34,360 nt of DNA from contig NZ_LSTO01000001.1 of assembly GCF_002211445.1 (NCBI RefSeq), positions 3,942,964-3,977,323 on the forward strand. Reading direction: 5' to 3'. Origin of the DNA: Noviherbaspirillum denitrificans. GTDB lineage: Bacteria; Pseudomonadota; Gammaproteobacteria; Burkholderiales; Burkholderiaceae_D. Positions within the stretch are counted from its first letter, which is position 1. Each line of letters begins with the position of its first letter. The position numbers and the translations under genes are program-made. Shown here piece after piece: positions 25,912-34,360 of this stretch. The notes under the pieces are model-generated. The model had not been told where the DNA came from and did not search any database. It saw only the letters and a list, made by a program, of their open reading frames with translations.

Positions 25912-27252
25912 TCACTGTTTGATCACAAGTTCTCCGCGCAGCGAATGCGGATACGCGTGGATGATGTTGACGTCGAGCATCTGGCCGATGAGGCGCGCGC
26001 CGTTCGGGCCGGCGTCGAAGTTCACGACGCGGTTGTTCTCGGTGCGCCCCTGGAATTCTTGCGGATTCTTGGTCGTCGGACCTTCGACGATGATGCGTTG
26101 CACGCTGCCGACCATGCTGTCGTTGATGCGGCGGACGTTCTCTTCGACCGCGGCCTGCAGGCGCAGCAGGCGCTTGAGCTTCACGTCATGCGGCGTGTCG
26201 TCGTGCAGGTTGGCCGCCGGCGTGCCGGGACGCGGGCTGAAGAGGAAACTGAAGCTGCGGTCGAAACCGACATCCTCGATGAACTTCATCATCGCCTCGA
26301 AATCCGCATCCGTCTCGCCGGGGAAGCCGACGATGAAGTCGCTCGACACCGTGATGTCCGGACGCACTTCGCGCACGCGGCGGATCACCGACTTGTACTC
26401 GAGCGTGGTGTAGCCGCGCTTCATCGCCATCAGGATGCGGTCGGAGCCGTGCTGCGCGGGCAAGTAGAGGTGGTTTGCCAGTTTCGGCACCTTGGCGTAG
26501 GTATCGATCAGGCGCTGCGTGAATTCCTTCGGGTGGCTGGTGACGAAGCGGATGCGCTCGATACCGGGAATCTCTGCGATGTACTCGATCAGCAGCGCGA
26601 AATCGGCAATCTCGCCATCGGCCATCGCGCCGCGGTACGCGTTCACGTTCTGGCCGAGCAGCGTGACTTCCTTGACGCCCTGTTCCGCAATCAGCGCGAC
26701 TTCCGCCAGCACGTCGTCGAAGCGGCGCGACACTTCCTCGCCGCGGGTATAGGGCACCACGCAGTAGCTGCAATACTTGCTGCAGCCTTCCATGATCGAC
26801 ACGTTGGCGACGCCACCTTCCACCTTCGCAGGCGGCAGGTGGTCGAACTTCTCGATCTCCGGGAAGCTGATGTCGACCTGCGAACGGCCGGTCTGGCGGC
26901 GCATTTCGATCAGGTTCGGCAAGCGGTGCAGCGTTTGCGGGCCAAACACGACATCGACATAGGGTGCGCGCTTGATGATTGCATCGCCTTCTTGCGACGC
27001 GACGCAACCGCCGACGCCGATCACCAGGTCCGGCTTGGCCTGCTTCAGCTCGCGCAGGCGGCCCAGGTCTGAGAAGACCTTTTCCTGCGCCTTCTCACGC
27101 ACTGAACAGGTATTGAGCAGGATGACGTCGGCATCTTCCGGCGTATCGGTTTTGACCAGGCCTTCGGAAATGTTCAGCACATCTGCCATCTTGTCCGAGT
27201 CGTACTCGTTCATCTGGCAGCCGAAGGTCTTGATGAATACTTTTTTCGGCAT
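25912..27252 (-). CDS. miaB: tRNA-2-methylthio-N6-dimethylallyladenosine synthase
   Basis: 446-residue radical-SAM methylthiotransferase. The N-terminal domain has cluster ligands C12 (GCQMNEYDS), C49 ([11 protein letters not shown]) and C83 (GGCVASQEG). The radical-SAM cluster is C157-x3-C161-x2-C164 ([18 protein letters not shown]). A TRAM domain closes the protein. It adds the methylthio group to i6A37 of tRNAs, the product of MiaA, also encoded here. phoH follows after 25 bp. Confidence 0.97.
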   Translation of the reverse strand: MPKKVFIKTFGCQMNEYDSDKMADVLNISEGLVKTDTPEDADVILLNTCSVREKAQEKVFSDLGRLRELKQAKPDLVIGVGGCVASQEGDAIIKRAPYVDVVFGPQTLHRLPNLIEMRRQTGRSQVDISFPEIEKFDHLPPAKVEGGVANVSIMEGCSKYCSYCVVPYTRGEEVSRRFDDVLAEVALIAEQGVKEVTLLGQNVNAYRGAMADGEIADFALLIEYIAEIPGIERIRFVTSHPKEFTQRLIDTYAKVPKLANHLYLPAQHGSDRILMAMKRGYTTLEYKSVIRRVREVRPDITVSSDFIVGFPGETDADFEAMMKFIEDVGFDRSFSFLFSPRPGTPAANLHDDTPHDVKLKRLLRLQAAVEENVRRINDSMVGSVQRIIVEGPTTKNPQEFQGRTENNRVVNFDAGPNGARLIGQMLDVNIIHAYPHSLRGELVIKQ

Positions 27253-27254
27253 GA

Positions 27255-27593
27255 CTATCGTTGCAATGGATTGATTTGCTTTGCCACCGGCTCGCGGGCT
27301 TCTTCCGGCGTCAGGATCCAGACACGGTCGATTTCACCGTGGCTGTCTTCCGTGTAGTTGACCACCAGGTCCGAGCCGCGCAGAGCGGCCGGCATCTCGA
27401 TCAGGTTGCTCTCGTTCCAGATGCGCGCACCGGGTGCCAGCCGGCGCAGCGTGCCGTCAATGGTGATTTCCGGATACGCACCGGGCGCCAGTTTGCCGCG
27501 CTTGGTCGGCGCCGGGAACGGGCGCTCGAACGCCATCGCGGGAATGGCCAGTACAGCTGAAATGCAGATGGTGAGGAAGGGTCGACGCCACAT
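27255..27593 (-). CDS. Small exported protein of unknown function
   Basis: 112 residues. A signal peptide is clear: basic MWRRP, hydrophobic [12 protein letters not shown], cleavage likely after AMA (residue 21), leaving about 91 residues in the periplasm or beyond. The mature part contains [38 protein letters not shown] and [18 protein letters not shown]; it has no cysteine or recognisable domain. It lies 2 bp before miaB and so shares its transcript. ATG 27593 was chosen for the signal peptide; the frame is open to 27806 but would run into the tRNA terminator. I do not recognise its function. Confidence 0.8.
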   Translation of the reverse strand: MWRRPFLTICISAVLAIPAMAFERPFPAPTKRGKLAPGAYPEITIDGTLRRLAPGARIWNESNLIEMPAALRGSDLVVNYTEDSHGEIDRVWILTPEEAREPVAKQINPLQR

Positions 27594-27678
27594 CTCATAC
27601 CCCGTTTCGTCGAAGCGCTGCGCGGCAGCGAACAAGATTGGAATCCGCCGGGACGCCAGGGCGCATCGGGGCGTGGGG

Positions 27679-27687
27679 ATTATACCA
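27679..27687 (-). promoter_or_regulatory. Extended -10 promoter element for the exported protein-miaB operon
   Basis: The minus strand reads TGGTATAAT, a perfect TATAAT preceded by the TGn of extended -10 promoters. No good -35 lies 16-18 bp upstream, which extended -10 promoters tolerate. The start site would be near 27672, giving a leader of about 80 bases before ATG 27593. Confidence 0.55.
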
Positions 27688-27767
27688 TCGCGCGTACTTC
27701 GCCCGAGGATGGGCGTGTTCCGTTTGACAACCGGAAAGGCTTTGCGGCATTTCGCCTTTTTCGGCGC

Positions 27768-27804
27768 GGAAAAACAAAATGGGTTACGAGTGAACTCGTA
27801 ACCC
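27768..27804 (-). terminator. Rho-independent terminator of tRNA-Met
   Basis: Perfect 10-bp stem GGGTTACGAG (27781-27790) / CTCGTAACCC (27795-27804) with a 4-nt loop. On the minus strand it is followed by ATTTTGTTTTT. It begins 10 bp past the tRNA 3' end. Confidence 0.92.
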
Positions 27805-27813
27805 ATCGGTATC

Positions 27814-27890
27814 TGGTGGTGATAGGTGGACTTGAACCACCGACCCCAGCATTATGAGTGCTGTGCTCTAACCAGCTGAGCTATATCACC
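27814..27890 (-). tRNA. tRNA-Met (CAT), elongator type
   Basis: 77-nt cloverleaf with encoded CCA. On the minus strand: acceptor GGTGATA / TATCACC, D arm GCTC...GAGC, anticodon stem CAGCA / TGCTG with loop CTCATAA (anticodon CAT), T arm GGTGG / CCACC with loop TTCAAGT, then ACCA. The first pair G-C rules out the initiator type. The variable-loop region GGGTC resembles elongator tRNA-Met; tRNA-Ile with a lysidine-modified CAT anticodon is the less likely alternative. Confidence 0.93.
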
Positions 27891-27905
27891 AAAAAAGAGC
27901 CCTCG

Positions 27906-27934
27906 ATTATGGCGGCCTTCGTAACGCTTGTCAA
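27906..27934 (-). promoter_or_regulatory. tRNA-Met promoter
   Basis: On the minus strand TTGACA (27934-27929), a 17-bp spacer and CATAAT (27911-27906), followed by CGAGGG. A consensus -35, ideal spacing and a GC-rich discriminator are typical of strong, stringently controlled stable-RNA promoters. The predicted start lies about ten bases before the mature tRNA. Confidence 0.9.
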
Positions 27935-27964
27935 TATCAAGGTGCGTTGCCGCGAGAAAAAAGT

Positions 27965-28912
27965 TCAGCGCCTAGCTGAAAGCGCCCGTTCGACGAGCTT
28001 GAGCACCTGGCTTGCGGCATCCTCGGCAAGGCAATCCACGACAATCCGGTCCTGCATCGCGCGCAGCCAGGTCAGTTGCCTTTTCGCGAGCTGGCGGGTG
28101 GCGGCAATGCCTTTTTCTCGCATCGTTGCCTGGTTGACCTCGCCGTCCAGGAATTCCCAGGCTTGCCGGTAACCGACGCAACGCATGGAGGGCAGGCCGA
28201 GATGCAGGTCGCCGCGCGCTCGCAAGCTTGTCACTTCATCAATCAGTCCGCCGCCGGCCAGCATGGCGTCGAAGCGGGCAGCGATGCGCGCATGCAGCAC
28301 ACTGCGGTCCGACGGCTCCATCGACAGTGGCAGCAGGTCAAAAGGCAGCGGCTCCTTCGTTGCGCCGGACAGCAGTTCCGACATCGGGCGGCCGGTCAGT
28401 TCGTGGATTTCCAGCGCACGCTGGATGCGCTGCGAATCGTTTGGCTTCAGGCGCGCGGCAGTTTCGGGGTCGATCGTCGCCAGGCGCGCATGCAGGGCCG
28501 GGACGCCGTAGGTAGCAGCTTCAGCATCAAGCCGTGCGCGGATGTCCGGATCGGCTTCGGGCAATTCGTCGAGCCCGTCGCGCAATGCCTTGAAATACAG
28601 CATCGTCCCGCCGACCAGCAGTGGCAACCGTCCGCGCCGCACGATTTCGTCCACCAGCCGCAGCGCATCCTGCCGGAACTGCATCGCTGAATACGCGTCG
28701 AGCGGGTCGATGATGTCGATCAGGTGATGTGGCGCGGCGGCGCGCTCCTCCGCCGTCGGCTTGGCGGTGCCGATATCCATGCCGCGGTAGACGAGCGCGG
28801 AGTCGACCGAAATGATTTCGGATGGGATGTGCCGGGCCACTTCCAGGGCGGCAGCGGTCTTGCCCGACGCGGTCGGGCCCATGATCGCCACGGCGAGTGG
28901 CTTTGCCGTCAT
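27965..28912 (-). CDS. miaA: tRNA dimethylallyltransferase
   Basis: 315 residues from ATG 28912; a GTG two codons upstream is the alternative, and AAGG 8 nt before the ATG decides for it. P-loop GPTASGKT lies near the N-terminus, followed by [18 protein letters not shown] and QRIQRALEI. It adds the isopentenyl group to A37 of tRNAs reading UNN codons; MiaB then methylthiolates it. It follows mutL by 10 bp, the conserved mutL-miaA pair; hfq, next in E. coli, is absent here. Confidence 0.96.
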   Translation of the reverse strand: MTAKPLAVAIMGPTASGKTAAALEVARHIPSEIISVDSALVYRGMDIGTAKPTAEERAAAPHHLIDIIDPLDAYSAMQFRQDALRLVDEIVRRGRLPLLVGGTMLYFKALRDGLDELPEADPDIRARLDAEAATYGVPALHARLATIDPETAARLKPNDSQRIQRALEIHELTGRPMSELLSGATKEPLPFDLLPLSMEPSDRSVLHARIAARFDAMLAGGGLIDEVTSLRARGDLHLGLPSMRCVGYRQAWEFLDGEVNQATMREKGIAATRQLAKRQLTWLRAMQDRIVVDCLAEDAASQVLKLVERALSARR

Positions 28913-28922
28913 GTTCACCGCC

Positions 28923-30740
28923 TTATTGCCCGCGCAGGAACAGCTTGTCGAGGTCGGACAGTGCCAGCTGTACCCAGGTCGGACGGCCGTGGTTGCACTG
29001 GTCGGCGCGCTCGGTCGCTTCCATCTGGCGCAGCAGCGCGTTCATTTCCGGCAAGGTCAGCGACCGGTTGGCGCGCACGGCGGTATGGCAGGCCAGTGTG
29101 CCCAGCATTTCATTGCGGCGTTCCACCAGCACGCGTGAGCCGCCGAATTCGCGCAGGTCGCGCAGCACGTCGCGCGCCAGGCTCTGTGCATCGGCATTCT
29201 TCAGCAGGGCGGGGATGGCGCGCACTGCCAGCGTGGTGGGGGAGAGCGCATTAATGTCGAACCCGAGCGACTTCAGTGCTGCCTGGCTTTCTTCCGCGGT
29301 GCCGACTTCGACCGGGTCGGCGAAGAAGGTGACCGGTATCAGCAGCGGTTGCACTTGCAGTGCATCGGCATCGAGCGCGTTCTTCAGCTGTTCGTACAGG
29401 ATGCGTTCGTGCGCGGCATGCATGTCCACCAGCACCAGGCCCTTCCTGTTCTGCGCGAGCACGTAGATGCCATGCAGCTGCGCGAGGGCGAAGCCGAGGG
29501 GAAATTCGTCGTCCGGTAGCGATTGCGGCGTCACCTGTGCAGCAAGCGGGGCCTGCGCGGCCGGCATATCCGGGGCCGGCGATGCGGTGAACAGTGCGCC
29601 GTAATCCGCCGTCGTTTGCGCTACGCCCATGCCTGACGAGAACTGCATGCCAAACGAAGTCTGCCGCTGTTCGCGAATCCACGGCAGGGCGGCCGACGAG
29701 GAGACTACCGGCGCCGGCGCTTCATCACTCGAGGTAGGTGCCGTTTGCGCCAGCGTCCGGCTGATTGCATGAAAGACAAACTGGTGTACGGCGCGGCTGT
29801 CGCGAAAGCGTACCTCGATCTTGGAAGGGTGGACGTTGACATCCACCAGCGCGGGATCGAGGTCGAGGCCGAGCACATACGATGGATAGCGATCCCCGTG
29901 CAGCACATCCTGGTACGCGGCGCGAACCGCATGCGTGAGAAGCTTGTCGCGAACGAAGCGGCCGTTGACATAAAAGTATTGTGAATCGGCCCGTGCGCGC
30001 GCTGCCGTGGGCAGCCCGACGAAGCCGTGCAGGCGCAAGGGTCCAGCGGATTCGTCCAGGTGCAGCCGCGCGCCTGCGAATTCGGTGCCGAGGATGAGCG
30101 CACTGCGCTTTTCCACTTCGCTGACGTTCCAATGGTCGACAGTCTTGCTGTTATGCGACAGCGAAAAGGCAACGTCCGGGCGCGATAGCGCGATGCGCCG
30201 CACGACCTCCGCGCAATGGCCGAATTCAGTCTGTTCCGATTTGAGGAACTTGCGCCGCGCAGGCGTGTTGAAATACAGGTCCCGCACATCGATCGTCGTG
30301 CCGAGCGAGCCAGAAGACGGTACCACTTGCGCAGCATGGCTTCCCGAAATCTCCCATGCGTGTCGCTCCTGTGCGGTGCGCGATGTCAGGGTCAGCTGGG
30401 CCACCGATGCAATCGATGCAAGCGCCTCGCCGCGAAAGCCGAGCGTGCTGACATTTTCCAGGTCGTCGAGCGAGGCGATCTTGGAGGTCGCATGGCGGGC
30501 CAGCGCCAGCGGCATCTGGTCCGGTGGAATTCCGCGTCCATTGTCGGTAATGGCAATGCGTTTGACGCCGCCTTCCTCGAGCCGGATCGTGACCTGCGTC
30601 GCACCTGCGTCCAGCGCATTTTCCAGCAGTTCCTTGACGACAGCCGAAGGGCGATCGACGACTTCGCCGGCGGCGATCTGGGAAATCAGGTGGTCGGGAA
30701 GCGCCTGGATCGGGCGGGGCGGAATATGCGGTGCGTTCAT
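28923..30740 (-). CDS. mutL: DNA mismatch repair protein MutL (endonuclease type)
   Basis: 605 residues. The N-terminal GHKL ATPase has [10 protein letters not shown] (38-47), DNGRGI (66-71) and GFRGEAL (101-107). A variable linker rich in Ala/Pro/Ser follows (about 335-410). The C-terminal domain carries [12 protein letters not shown] (439-450), fitting the metal-binding D-x-HA-x2-E-x4-E endonuclease motif, with ACHTAVRAN and CNHGRP further on. E. coli MutL lacks this motif and uses MutH; here MutL probably nicks DNA itself. ATG 30740 starts [19 protein letters not shown]; a longer open frame to 30890 is not supported by family length. There is no ribosome site, and a TATAAT stands six bases before the ATG. 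Confidence 0.96.
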   Translation of the reverse strand: MNAPHIPPRPIQALPDHLISQIAAGEVVDRPSAVVKELLENALDAGATQVTIRLEEGGVKRIAITDNGRGIPPDQMPLALARHATSKIASLDDLENVSTLGFRGEALASIASVAQLTLTSRTAQERHAWEISGSHAAQVVPSSGSLGTTIDVRDLYFNTPARRKFLKSEQTEFGHCAEVVRRIALSRPDVAFSLSHNSKTVDHWNVSEVEKRSALILGTEFAGARLHLDESAGPLRLHGFVGLPTAARARADSQYFYVNGRFVRDKLLTHAVRAAYQDVLHGDRYPSYVLGLDLDPALVDVNVHPSKIEVRFRDSRAVHQFVFHAISRTLAQTAPTSSDEAPAPVVSSSAALPWIREQRQTSFGMQFSSGMGVAQTTADYGALFTASPAPDMPAAQAPLAAQVTPQSLPDDEFPLGFALAQLHGIYVLAQNRKGLVLVDMHAAHERILYEQLKNALDADALQVQPLLIPVTFFADPVEVGTAEESQAALKSLGFDINALSPTTLAVRAIPALLKNADAQSLARDVLRDLREFGGSRVLVERRNEMLGTLACHTAVRANRSLTLPEMNALLRQMEATERADQCNHGRPTWVQLALSDLDKLFLRGQ

Positions 30741-30746
30741 GCGGGA

Positions 30747-30752
30747 ATTATA
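30747..30752 (-). promoter_or_regulatory. Possible -10 box of a leaderless mutL promoter
   Basis: TATAAT on the minus strand, followed by TCCCGC and the mutL ATG. A start site 6-8 bases beyond the box would fall on or next to the ATG. The -35 position (CAGGGC at 17-bp spacing) is poor, so confidence is modest. Confidence 0.35.
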
Positions 30753-30854
30753 ACGCCCGGCCGTGCGCCGCCCTGACTGGTAAATGTTTGTTCCATCTCT
30801 TAATCCACGGAAAAACGGTGGTGTATGATTCGCCCGTCTGTCACCGGAGCACGT

Positions 30855-31505
30855 ATGGATTTCCTGCAATTCTTCGACATGATCCTGCATGTCGACAAAT
30901 ACCTCGGCACCTTCATCGCGGATTACGGAACGATGGTGTACGCGGTGTTGTTCGCAATCGTGTTTTGCGAAACAGGCCTGGTCGTGCTGCCGTTCTTGCC
31001 AGGGGATTCATTGCTGTTCATCGCCGGCGCATTCTGTGCAACCGGCGCCATGAATGAATGGCTGCTGATGACTTTGCTCGTCATCGCCGCCGTGACCGGC
31101 AATACAGTCAATTACTGGGTCGGACGCGCGATCGGGCAGAAGGTGTTCACGCACGATTACCGCTGGCTGGACAAGGATGCACTGCGCAAGACGCATGCGT
31201 TCTACGAGAACCACGGCGGCAAGACGATCATCCTCGCGCGTTTCGTGCCGGTCGTGCGCACCTTCGCACCTTTCGTCGCTGGCGTGTCTGCAATGACCTT
31301 TGCGAAATTCCAGTTTTACAACATCATTGGCGCGCTGGCCTGGGTGGTCGGACTAGTCGTCGCCGGTTACTTCTTCGGCAACATTCCTTTCATTCGCAAC
31401 CACCTGAACACGATCGTCCTGGTCGGCGTGGGTGCGGCCGTGATCCCGGTCGCGCTTGGCGGCATGTGGAAGGTGTATCAGAAGCTGGCGGGAAGCCGGC
31501 GCTAG
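30855..31505 (+). CDS. DedA-family membrane protein
   Basis: 216 residues with several membrane helices. Conserved residues sit as in E. coli YqjA/YghB: E39 (FCETGLVV), D51 (LPGDSLLF), R129 (ILARFVP) and R135 (VVRTFAPFVAG). DedA proteins work in membrane lipid homeostasis and proton-dependent stress tolerance; some members recycle undecaprenyl phosphate or phospholipids across the membrane. ATG 30855 has GGAG 9 nt before it and begins at the conserved N-terminus; another in-frame ATG lies 10 codons upstream. A weak promoter (TTAATC 30800-30805, 18 bp, TATGAT 30824-30829) precedes it. It is transcribed opposite to its neighbours and may be independent of them. Confidence 0.92.
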   Translation: MDFLQFFDMILHVDKYLGTFIADYGTMVYAVLFAIVFCETGLVVLPFLPGDSLLFIAGAFCATGAMNEWLLMTLLVIAAVTGNTVNYWVGRAIGQKVFTHDYRWLDKDALRKTHAFYENHGGKTIILARFVPVVRTFAPFVAGVSAMTFAKFQFYNIIGALAWVVGLVVAGYFFGNIPFIRNHLNTIVLVGVGAAVIPVALGGMWKVYQKLAGSRR

Positions 31506-31522
31506 TCCGGCCTCCTGCAGTA

Positions 31523-32023
31523 TCAGGCAGCGACGCTGTCGATCAGGCCCATTTCAGAACTCGACATCAGCTTGTCGATGTCCACCAGGATCAGCATGCG
31601 CTGGTCGACGGTGCCCAGGCCGATCAAGTAGTCGGTATTGAGCGCCGTGCCCATTTCCGGAGCCGGCTTGACCTGGTCGGGCGTCAGCGTGATCACGTCG
31701 GACACGCTGTCGACTACCATGCCGACGACACGGCCGTTGATGTTCAGGATGATAACGACCGTAAATTGGTCGTAGGTGGGCGTGCCAAGATGGAACTTGA
31801 TGCGCATGTCGACGATCGGCACGATGATGCCGCGCAGGTTCACCACACCCTTGATGAAGTCCGGCGCATTCGCAATCCGCGTCGGCTCTTCATATCCACG
31901 CAGTTCCTGGACCTTGAGAATATGAATGCCGTACTCTTCCTTGCCCAGCGTGAAGGCGAGGAACTCGCGTGCTGCGATATCGTCAGCGGTTTCCGTGACC
32001 GTGGCGGCGGTTGTCTGCGTCAT
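31523..32023 (-). CDS. cheW: CheW chemotaxis scaffold protein
   Basis: 166 residues forming a single CheW domain (about 22-160): [40 protein letters not shown] and [12 protein letters not shown] are typical. It bridges chemoreceptors to the CheA kinase. ATG 32023 has AAGGA 4 nt upstream; an ATG six codons earlier lacks one. The chemoreceptor gene lies 139 bp upstream on the same strand. No cheA is in the window, so this pair must plug into a kinase encoded elsewhere. It converges with dedA, 17 bp away. Confidence 0.95.
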   Translation of the reverse strand: MTQTTAATVTETADDIAAREFLAFTLGKEEYGIHILKVQELRGYEEPTRIANAPDFIKGVVNLRGIIVPIVDMRIKFHLGTPTYDQFTVVIILNINGRVVGMVVDSVSDVITLTPDQVKPAPEMGTALNTDYLIGLGTVDQRMLILVDIDKLMSSSEMGLIDSVAA

Positions 32024-32162
32024 GATCCTTGTCCTTTTCAACTGGCCGCCGGATGAGGCACGAGCGATGGCGGCAAAGAAAAAATTTCTTCAACGCAATC
32101 AAGGGTAGCAGACTATTCCGCAGTTTGCGACGCTGCACTGCAGTAAAACCACACAGCGCCCG

Positions 32163-33878
32163 TCAAAACTCTTCCCAGTCGTCGCTTTGCGGGCTCGACT
32201 TGAGGGTGGGGGGCATCGCCGCACGCGGGCGCGGCACGCGGGCGGGTGCGGTCGGAGCAGCCTTCGGTTTGGCCGCAATTACGGGCTTCTGCGCAGGTGC
32301 CCGGACTGCGGGAGCGGTCACCCTTGGCGCCATCGCGCTATCGTTGAGCTTGAATACACTCACGACTGTCGACAGGTTGCCCGCCTGCTCCTGCAGGGAG
32401 CCGGCCGCCGCAGCCGCCTGCTCCACTAGCGCCGCATTCTGCTGGGTGACGTTATCCATCTGGATGATTGCCTGATTGATCTGTTCAATGCCCGCGGTTT
32501 GTTCGTTGCTGGCCGCGGCGATCTCGCTGATGATGTCGGTCACGCGGCGAACGCTGGAAACCACTTCATCCATGGTGGTGCCTGCCTGGTCGACCAGTTT
32601 GGCGCCAACGCCGACCTTCTCGACCGAGTCGCTGATCAGGGCCTTGATTTCCTTCGCTGCAGCGGCGGAGCGCTGGGCCAGGTTGCGCACTTCCGATGCG
32701 ACAACCGCAAAACCGCGGCCTTGCTCGCCGGCGCGTGCTGCCTCGACCGCGGCGTTCAATGCCAGGATGTTGGTCTGGAAGGCAATGCCGTCGATGACGC
32801 CGATGATATCGACGATCTTCTTTGCCGATTCATTGATCGAACCCATGGTCTGTACAACTTCGGATACGACCGCGCCTCCTTTGACCGCTACTTCGGATGC
32901 AGTCGTCGCCAGCTTGTTGGCCTGGGCGGCGTTGTCGGCGTTGTGCTTGACGGTGGAGGTAAGTTCTTCCATCGAGGACGCTGTCATCTGCAGTGAACTA
33001 GCCTGGTCCTCGGTGCGGGAGGACAGGTCCATGTTGCCGTGCGCGATTTCACTGGAGGCCGTGGTGATGGTATCGGTGCCCGCGCGGACTTCGCCGACGA
33101 TGCGGACGAGGCTTTCGTTCATGTCGCGCAAGGCAGCCAGCAGCTGGCCGGTTTCATCCTTTGATTCAACCATTACGCGCGTCGTCAGGTCGCCGTCGGC
33201 GACGCGGCGGGCGACATGCACGGCATCCTGCAGCGGCACGATGATGCTGCGGGTGACGTACCAGGCAATGAAGGCGCCGATGGCAAGCGCCGCTGCAGCG
33301 AGCGCGATAGTGAGCAGACGGGCGTTGGTGTAGATGTCGTCCGCTTCGCCCGATGTAGCCATGGCCAGCTTTTGCTGCTGCGAGATCATCTCGTCGATGG
33401 CTTCCAGCCAGGTACGCTGATGGGGAACCACGCTGCTGAGGAGGACGGGAATCACGTCGCCCTGTTTTTTTGCAAGGGTGATCGCCTTGTCGACGCCCGG
33501 CGCCGTCGCGGCACGGGCGGTTTCGATCTTGGCAAGTGCTGCTTTGGCGGTCGCGTCGGTGATCAGCTTGGAAAGCGCCGCGGCGCTTTCCTGGTATTCG
33601 GTGTTGGCGGCGCTGATATGCTTGATTTCGGCATTGACTTCATCTTCATTGGTCATCACCGACACGTTGCGGACTGCCACAGCGACGAGCATCACGGACT
33701 GGCGCATGTCGTTCAATTCCTTGATGACGACATTGTTCTCGTTGATGATCTTTTCCAGGCTGAGATGAATGGTCGACATGCGGGAAAGGCTGGCGGCTGC
33801 CAGGACGACCAGGAGCACGAGCACCAGCCCGAAGCCGAAGCCGAGGCGCGCGCCGATATTCATATTGCGAATTTTCAT
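32163..33878 (-). CDS. Methyl-accepting chemotaxis protein
   Basis: 571 residues. TM1 (12-31), a periplasmic four-helix-bundle sensor (about 32-187), TM2 (188-208), HAMP (about 210-262), then the signalling coiled coil whose tip is GIAFQTNILALNAAVEAARA (364-383) and GRGFAVVASEVRNLAQRSA. A flexible Pro/Ala tail (about 515-565) ends in DDWEEF, resembling the C-terminal W-x-x-F tether for CheR/CheB. ATG 33878 has GGGGGGA 5 nt before it; the longer open frame to 33989 lacks support and crosses a hairpin. The ligand is unknown. Confidence 0.95.
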   Translation of the reverse strand: MKIRNMNIGARLGFGFGLVLVLLVVLAAASLSRMSTIHLSLEKIINENNVVIKELNDMRQSVMLVAVAVRNVSVMTNEDEVNAEIKHISAANTEYQESAAALSKLITDATAKAALAKIETARAATAPGVDKAITLAKKQGDVIPVLLSSVVPHQRTWLEAIDEMISQQQKLAMATSGEADDIYTNARLLTIALAAAALAIGAFIAWYVTRSIIVPLQDAVHVARRVADGDLTTRVMVESKDETGQLLAALRDMNESLVRIVGEVRAGTDTITTASSEIAHGNMDLSSRTEDQASSLQMTASSMEELTSTVKHNADNAAQANKLATTASEVAVKGGAVVSEVVQTMGSINESAKKIVDIIGVIDGIAFQTNILALNAAVEAARAGEQGRGFAVVASEVRNLAQRSAAAAKEIKALISDSVEKVGVGAKLVDQAGTTMDEVVSSVRRVTDIISEIAAASNEQTAGIEQINQAIIQMDNVTQQNAALVEQAAAAAGSLQEQAGNLSTVVSVFKLNDSAMAPRVTAPAVRAPAQKPVIAAKPKAAPTAPARVPRPRAAMPPTLKSSPQSDDWEEF

Positions 33879-34097
33879 GTGTCCCCCCCGTTTAACGGGA
33901 ATATGCAGCGAATGCTTGTGGAATGTGTTATTGACAATGCCCGAGGTCATGGCTGCGATGTCTCGTACTCTCACGGTACGTCCAGACATGCCGCCTATAT
34001 TAAAACGTAGATCTTGGGCAGGATCACCTTGGTATTTCTACGTACCTAAATGTGAAGGTGATGTCGGCGAAACGCAACGGGCCGGTGCGAACAGCGC
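33879..34097. other. Structured region between the amiC-type gene and the chemoreceptor
   Basis: This 219-bp gap holds three inverted repeats. CCCGTT (33887-33892) / AACGGG (33894-33899) touches the chemoreceptor ribosome site. ATGTCT-CGTAC (33958-33968) pairs with GTACG-(TCC)-AGACAT (33976-33989) around a 7-nt loop. ATCACCTT-GGTA (34023-34034) pairs with TACC (34043-34046) and AAGGTGAT (34055-34062). An AT-rich TTTTAATATAGG on the minus strand near 33990-34005 may be the -10 area. No sigma-28 motif was seen. Confidence 0.5.
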
Positions 34098-34360
34098 TCA
34101 AGTCATGCGATTCTTGGCCAGGGGAGGATTTTTTGCGAAGTACTTCCTGATGCCCTTGAGGACCGCGTCGGCCATCTGGTCCTGGTAGGCGTCGTCGGTC
34201 AGCTTGGCCTCTTCTTCCGGATTGGAGATGAATGCCGTTTCGATCAGGATGCTCGGTATGTCCGGCGCCTTGAGGACGGCAAACCCGGCCTGTTCGACCC
34301 CGTTCTTGTGGAGGCGGTTGATCCCGCCAATCTCGTTGAGGACGGCTTTGCCAACCTTCA
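34098..34360 (-). CDS. amiC: N-acetylmuramoyl-L-alanine amidase (AmiC-type), C-terminal part (partial)
   Basis: Only the last 87 residues are present; the gene continues beyond the right edge. The Amidase_3 fold end is clear: [20 protein letters not shown], then [20 protein letters not shown] with the catalytic Glu of ETAFISNP, and a C-terminal helix ending KNRMT. These zinc amidases split septal peptidoglycan during cell separation. An ami gene beside mutL and miaA is ancestral; here dedA, cheW and a chemoreceptor gene intervene. The stop is TGA at 34100-34098. Confidence 0.92.
   Translation of the reverse strand, partial: KVGKAVLNEIGGINRLHKNGVEQAGFAVLKAPDIPSILIETAFISNPEEEAKLTDDAYQDQMADAVLKGIRKYFAKNPPLAKNRMT

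Noticed and set aside
27594-27806. Upstream extension of the small exported protein
   Set aside because: It would begin inside the tRNA terminator, cross the extended -10 promoter and bury the signal peptide.
33879-34097. Sigma-28 flagellar promoter for the chemoreceptor
   Set aside because: No TAAA...GCCGATAA-like pair with the right spacing could be found on the minus strand.
1-34360. CRISPR array, insertion sequence, prophage or integrase
   Set aside because: No direct-repeat array, transposase, integrase or phage gene was found on either strand; the tRNA has no adjacent integrase or duplicated 3' end.

Overview
The window is ordinary high-GC chromosome of a betaproteobacterium. The gene orders lptD-surA-pdxA-rsmA, amgK-murU-pepP-ubiH, miaB-phoH-ybeY-corC-lnt-glyQ-glyS-gmhB-plsC and amiC/mutL-miaA are those I would expect in Burkholderiales, and the protein sequences look most like Oxalobacteraceae (Herminiimonas/Herbaspirillum type). 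That placement is inference from gene order and sequence style; no 16S rRNA is present. I see no insertion sequence, prophage, integrase, CRISPR array or plasmid function.

Layout. (1) 1-368 is the 3' end of pntB, closed by a strong bidirectional terminator at 389-418. (2) 415-5236 is an envelope-glycolipid island: a PAP2 lipid phosphatase and a GT39 glycosyltransferase read leftward, and a polyprenyl-phosphate GT2 glycosyltransferase, a small LAB_N membrane protein and a UDP-glucuronate 4-epimerase read rightward from a shared 344-bp control region. Together they look like a set for making UDP-galacturonate, loading it on undecaprenyl phosphate, and moving it onto lipid A/LPS after removal of a phosphate. 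(3) 5193-9404, leftward: amgK-murU (peptidoglycan sugar recycling), pepP, ubiH. (4) 9505-14881, rightward: lptD-surA-pdxA-rsmA. (5) 27593-14929 is a long leftward array: a small exported protein of unknown function, miaB, phoH, ybeY, corC, lnt, glyQ, glyS, gmhB, plsC, a YgjP-type metalloprotease, gloA and a split chromate-transporter pair. (6) 27814-27890 is tRNA-Met(CAT) on the minus strand with its own consensus promoter and perfect-stem terminator. (7) 27965-34360: miaA and mutL leftward, dedA rightward, then cheW, a methyl-accepting chemotaxis protein and the 3' end of an AmiC-type amidase leftward.

How the genes connect. Several blocks serve the outer envelope: LptD and SurA (LPS insertion and outer-membrane protein folding), GmhB (heptose for the LPS core), Lnt and CorC (lipoprotein acylation and its usual neighbour), PlsC (phospholipid synthesis), AmgK/MurU and AmiC (cell-wall recycling and splitting), and the proposed lipid A glycosylation set. 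A second theme is translation: MiaA and MiaB act consecutively on tRNA A37, with YbeY, RsmA, GlyQS and tRNA-Met close by. The most useful leads are the 415-5236 glycolipid set, the missing canonical start of its GT39 gene, the inverted repeats in its divergent control region, the structured region upstream of the chemoreceptor, and a possible leaderless mutL transcript.
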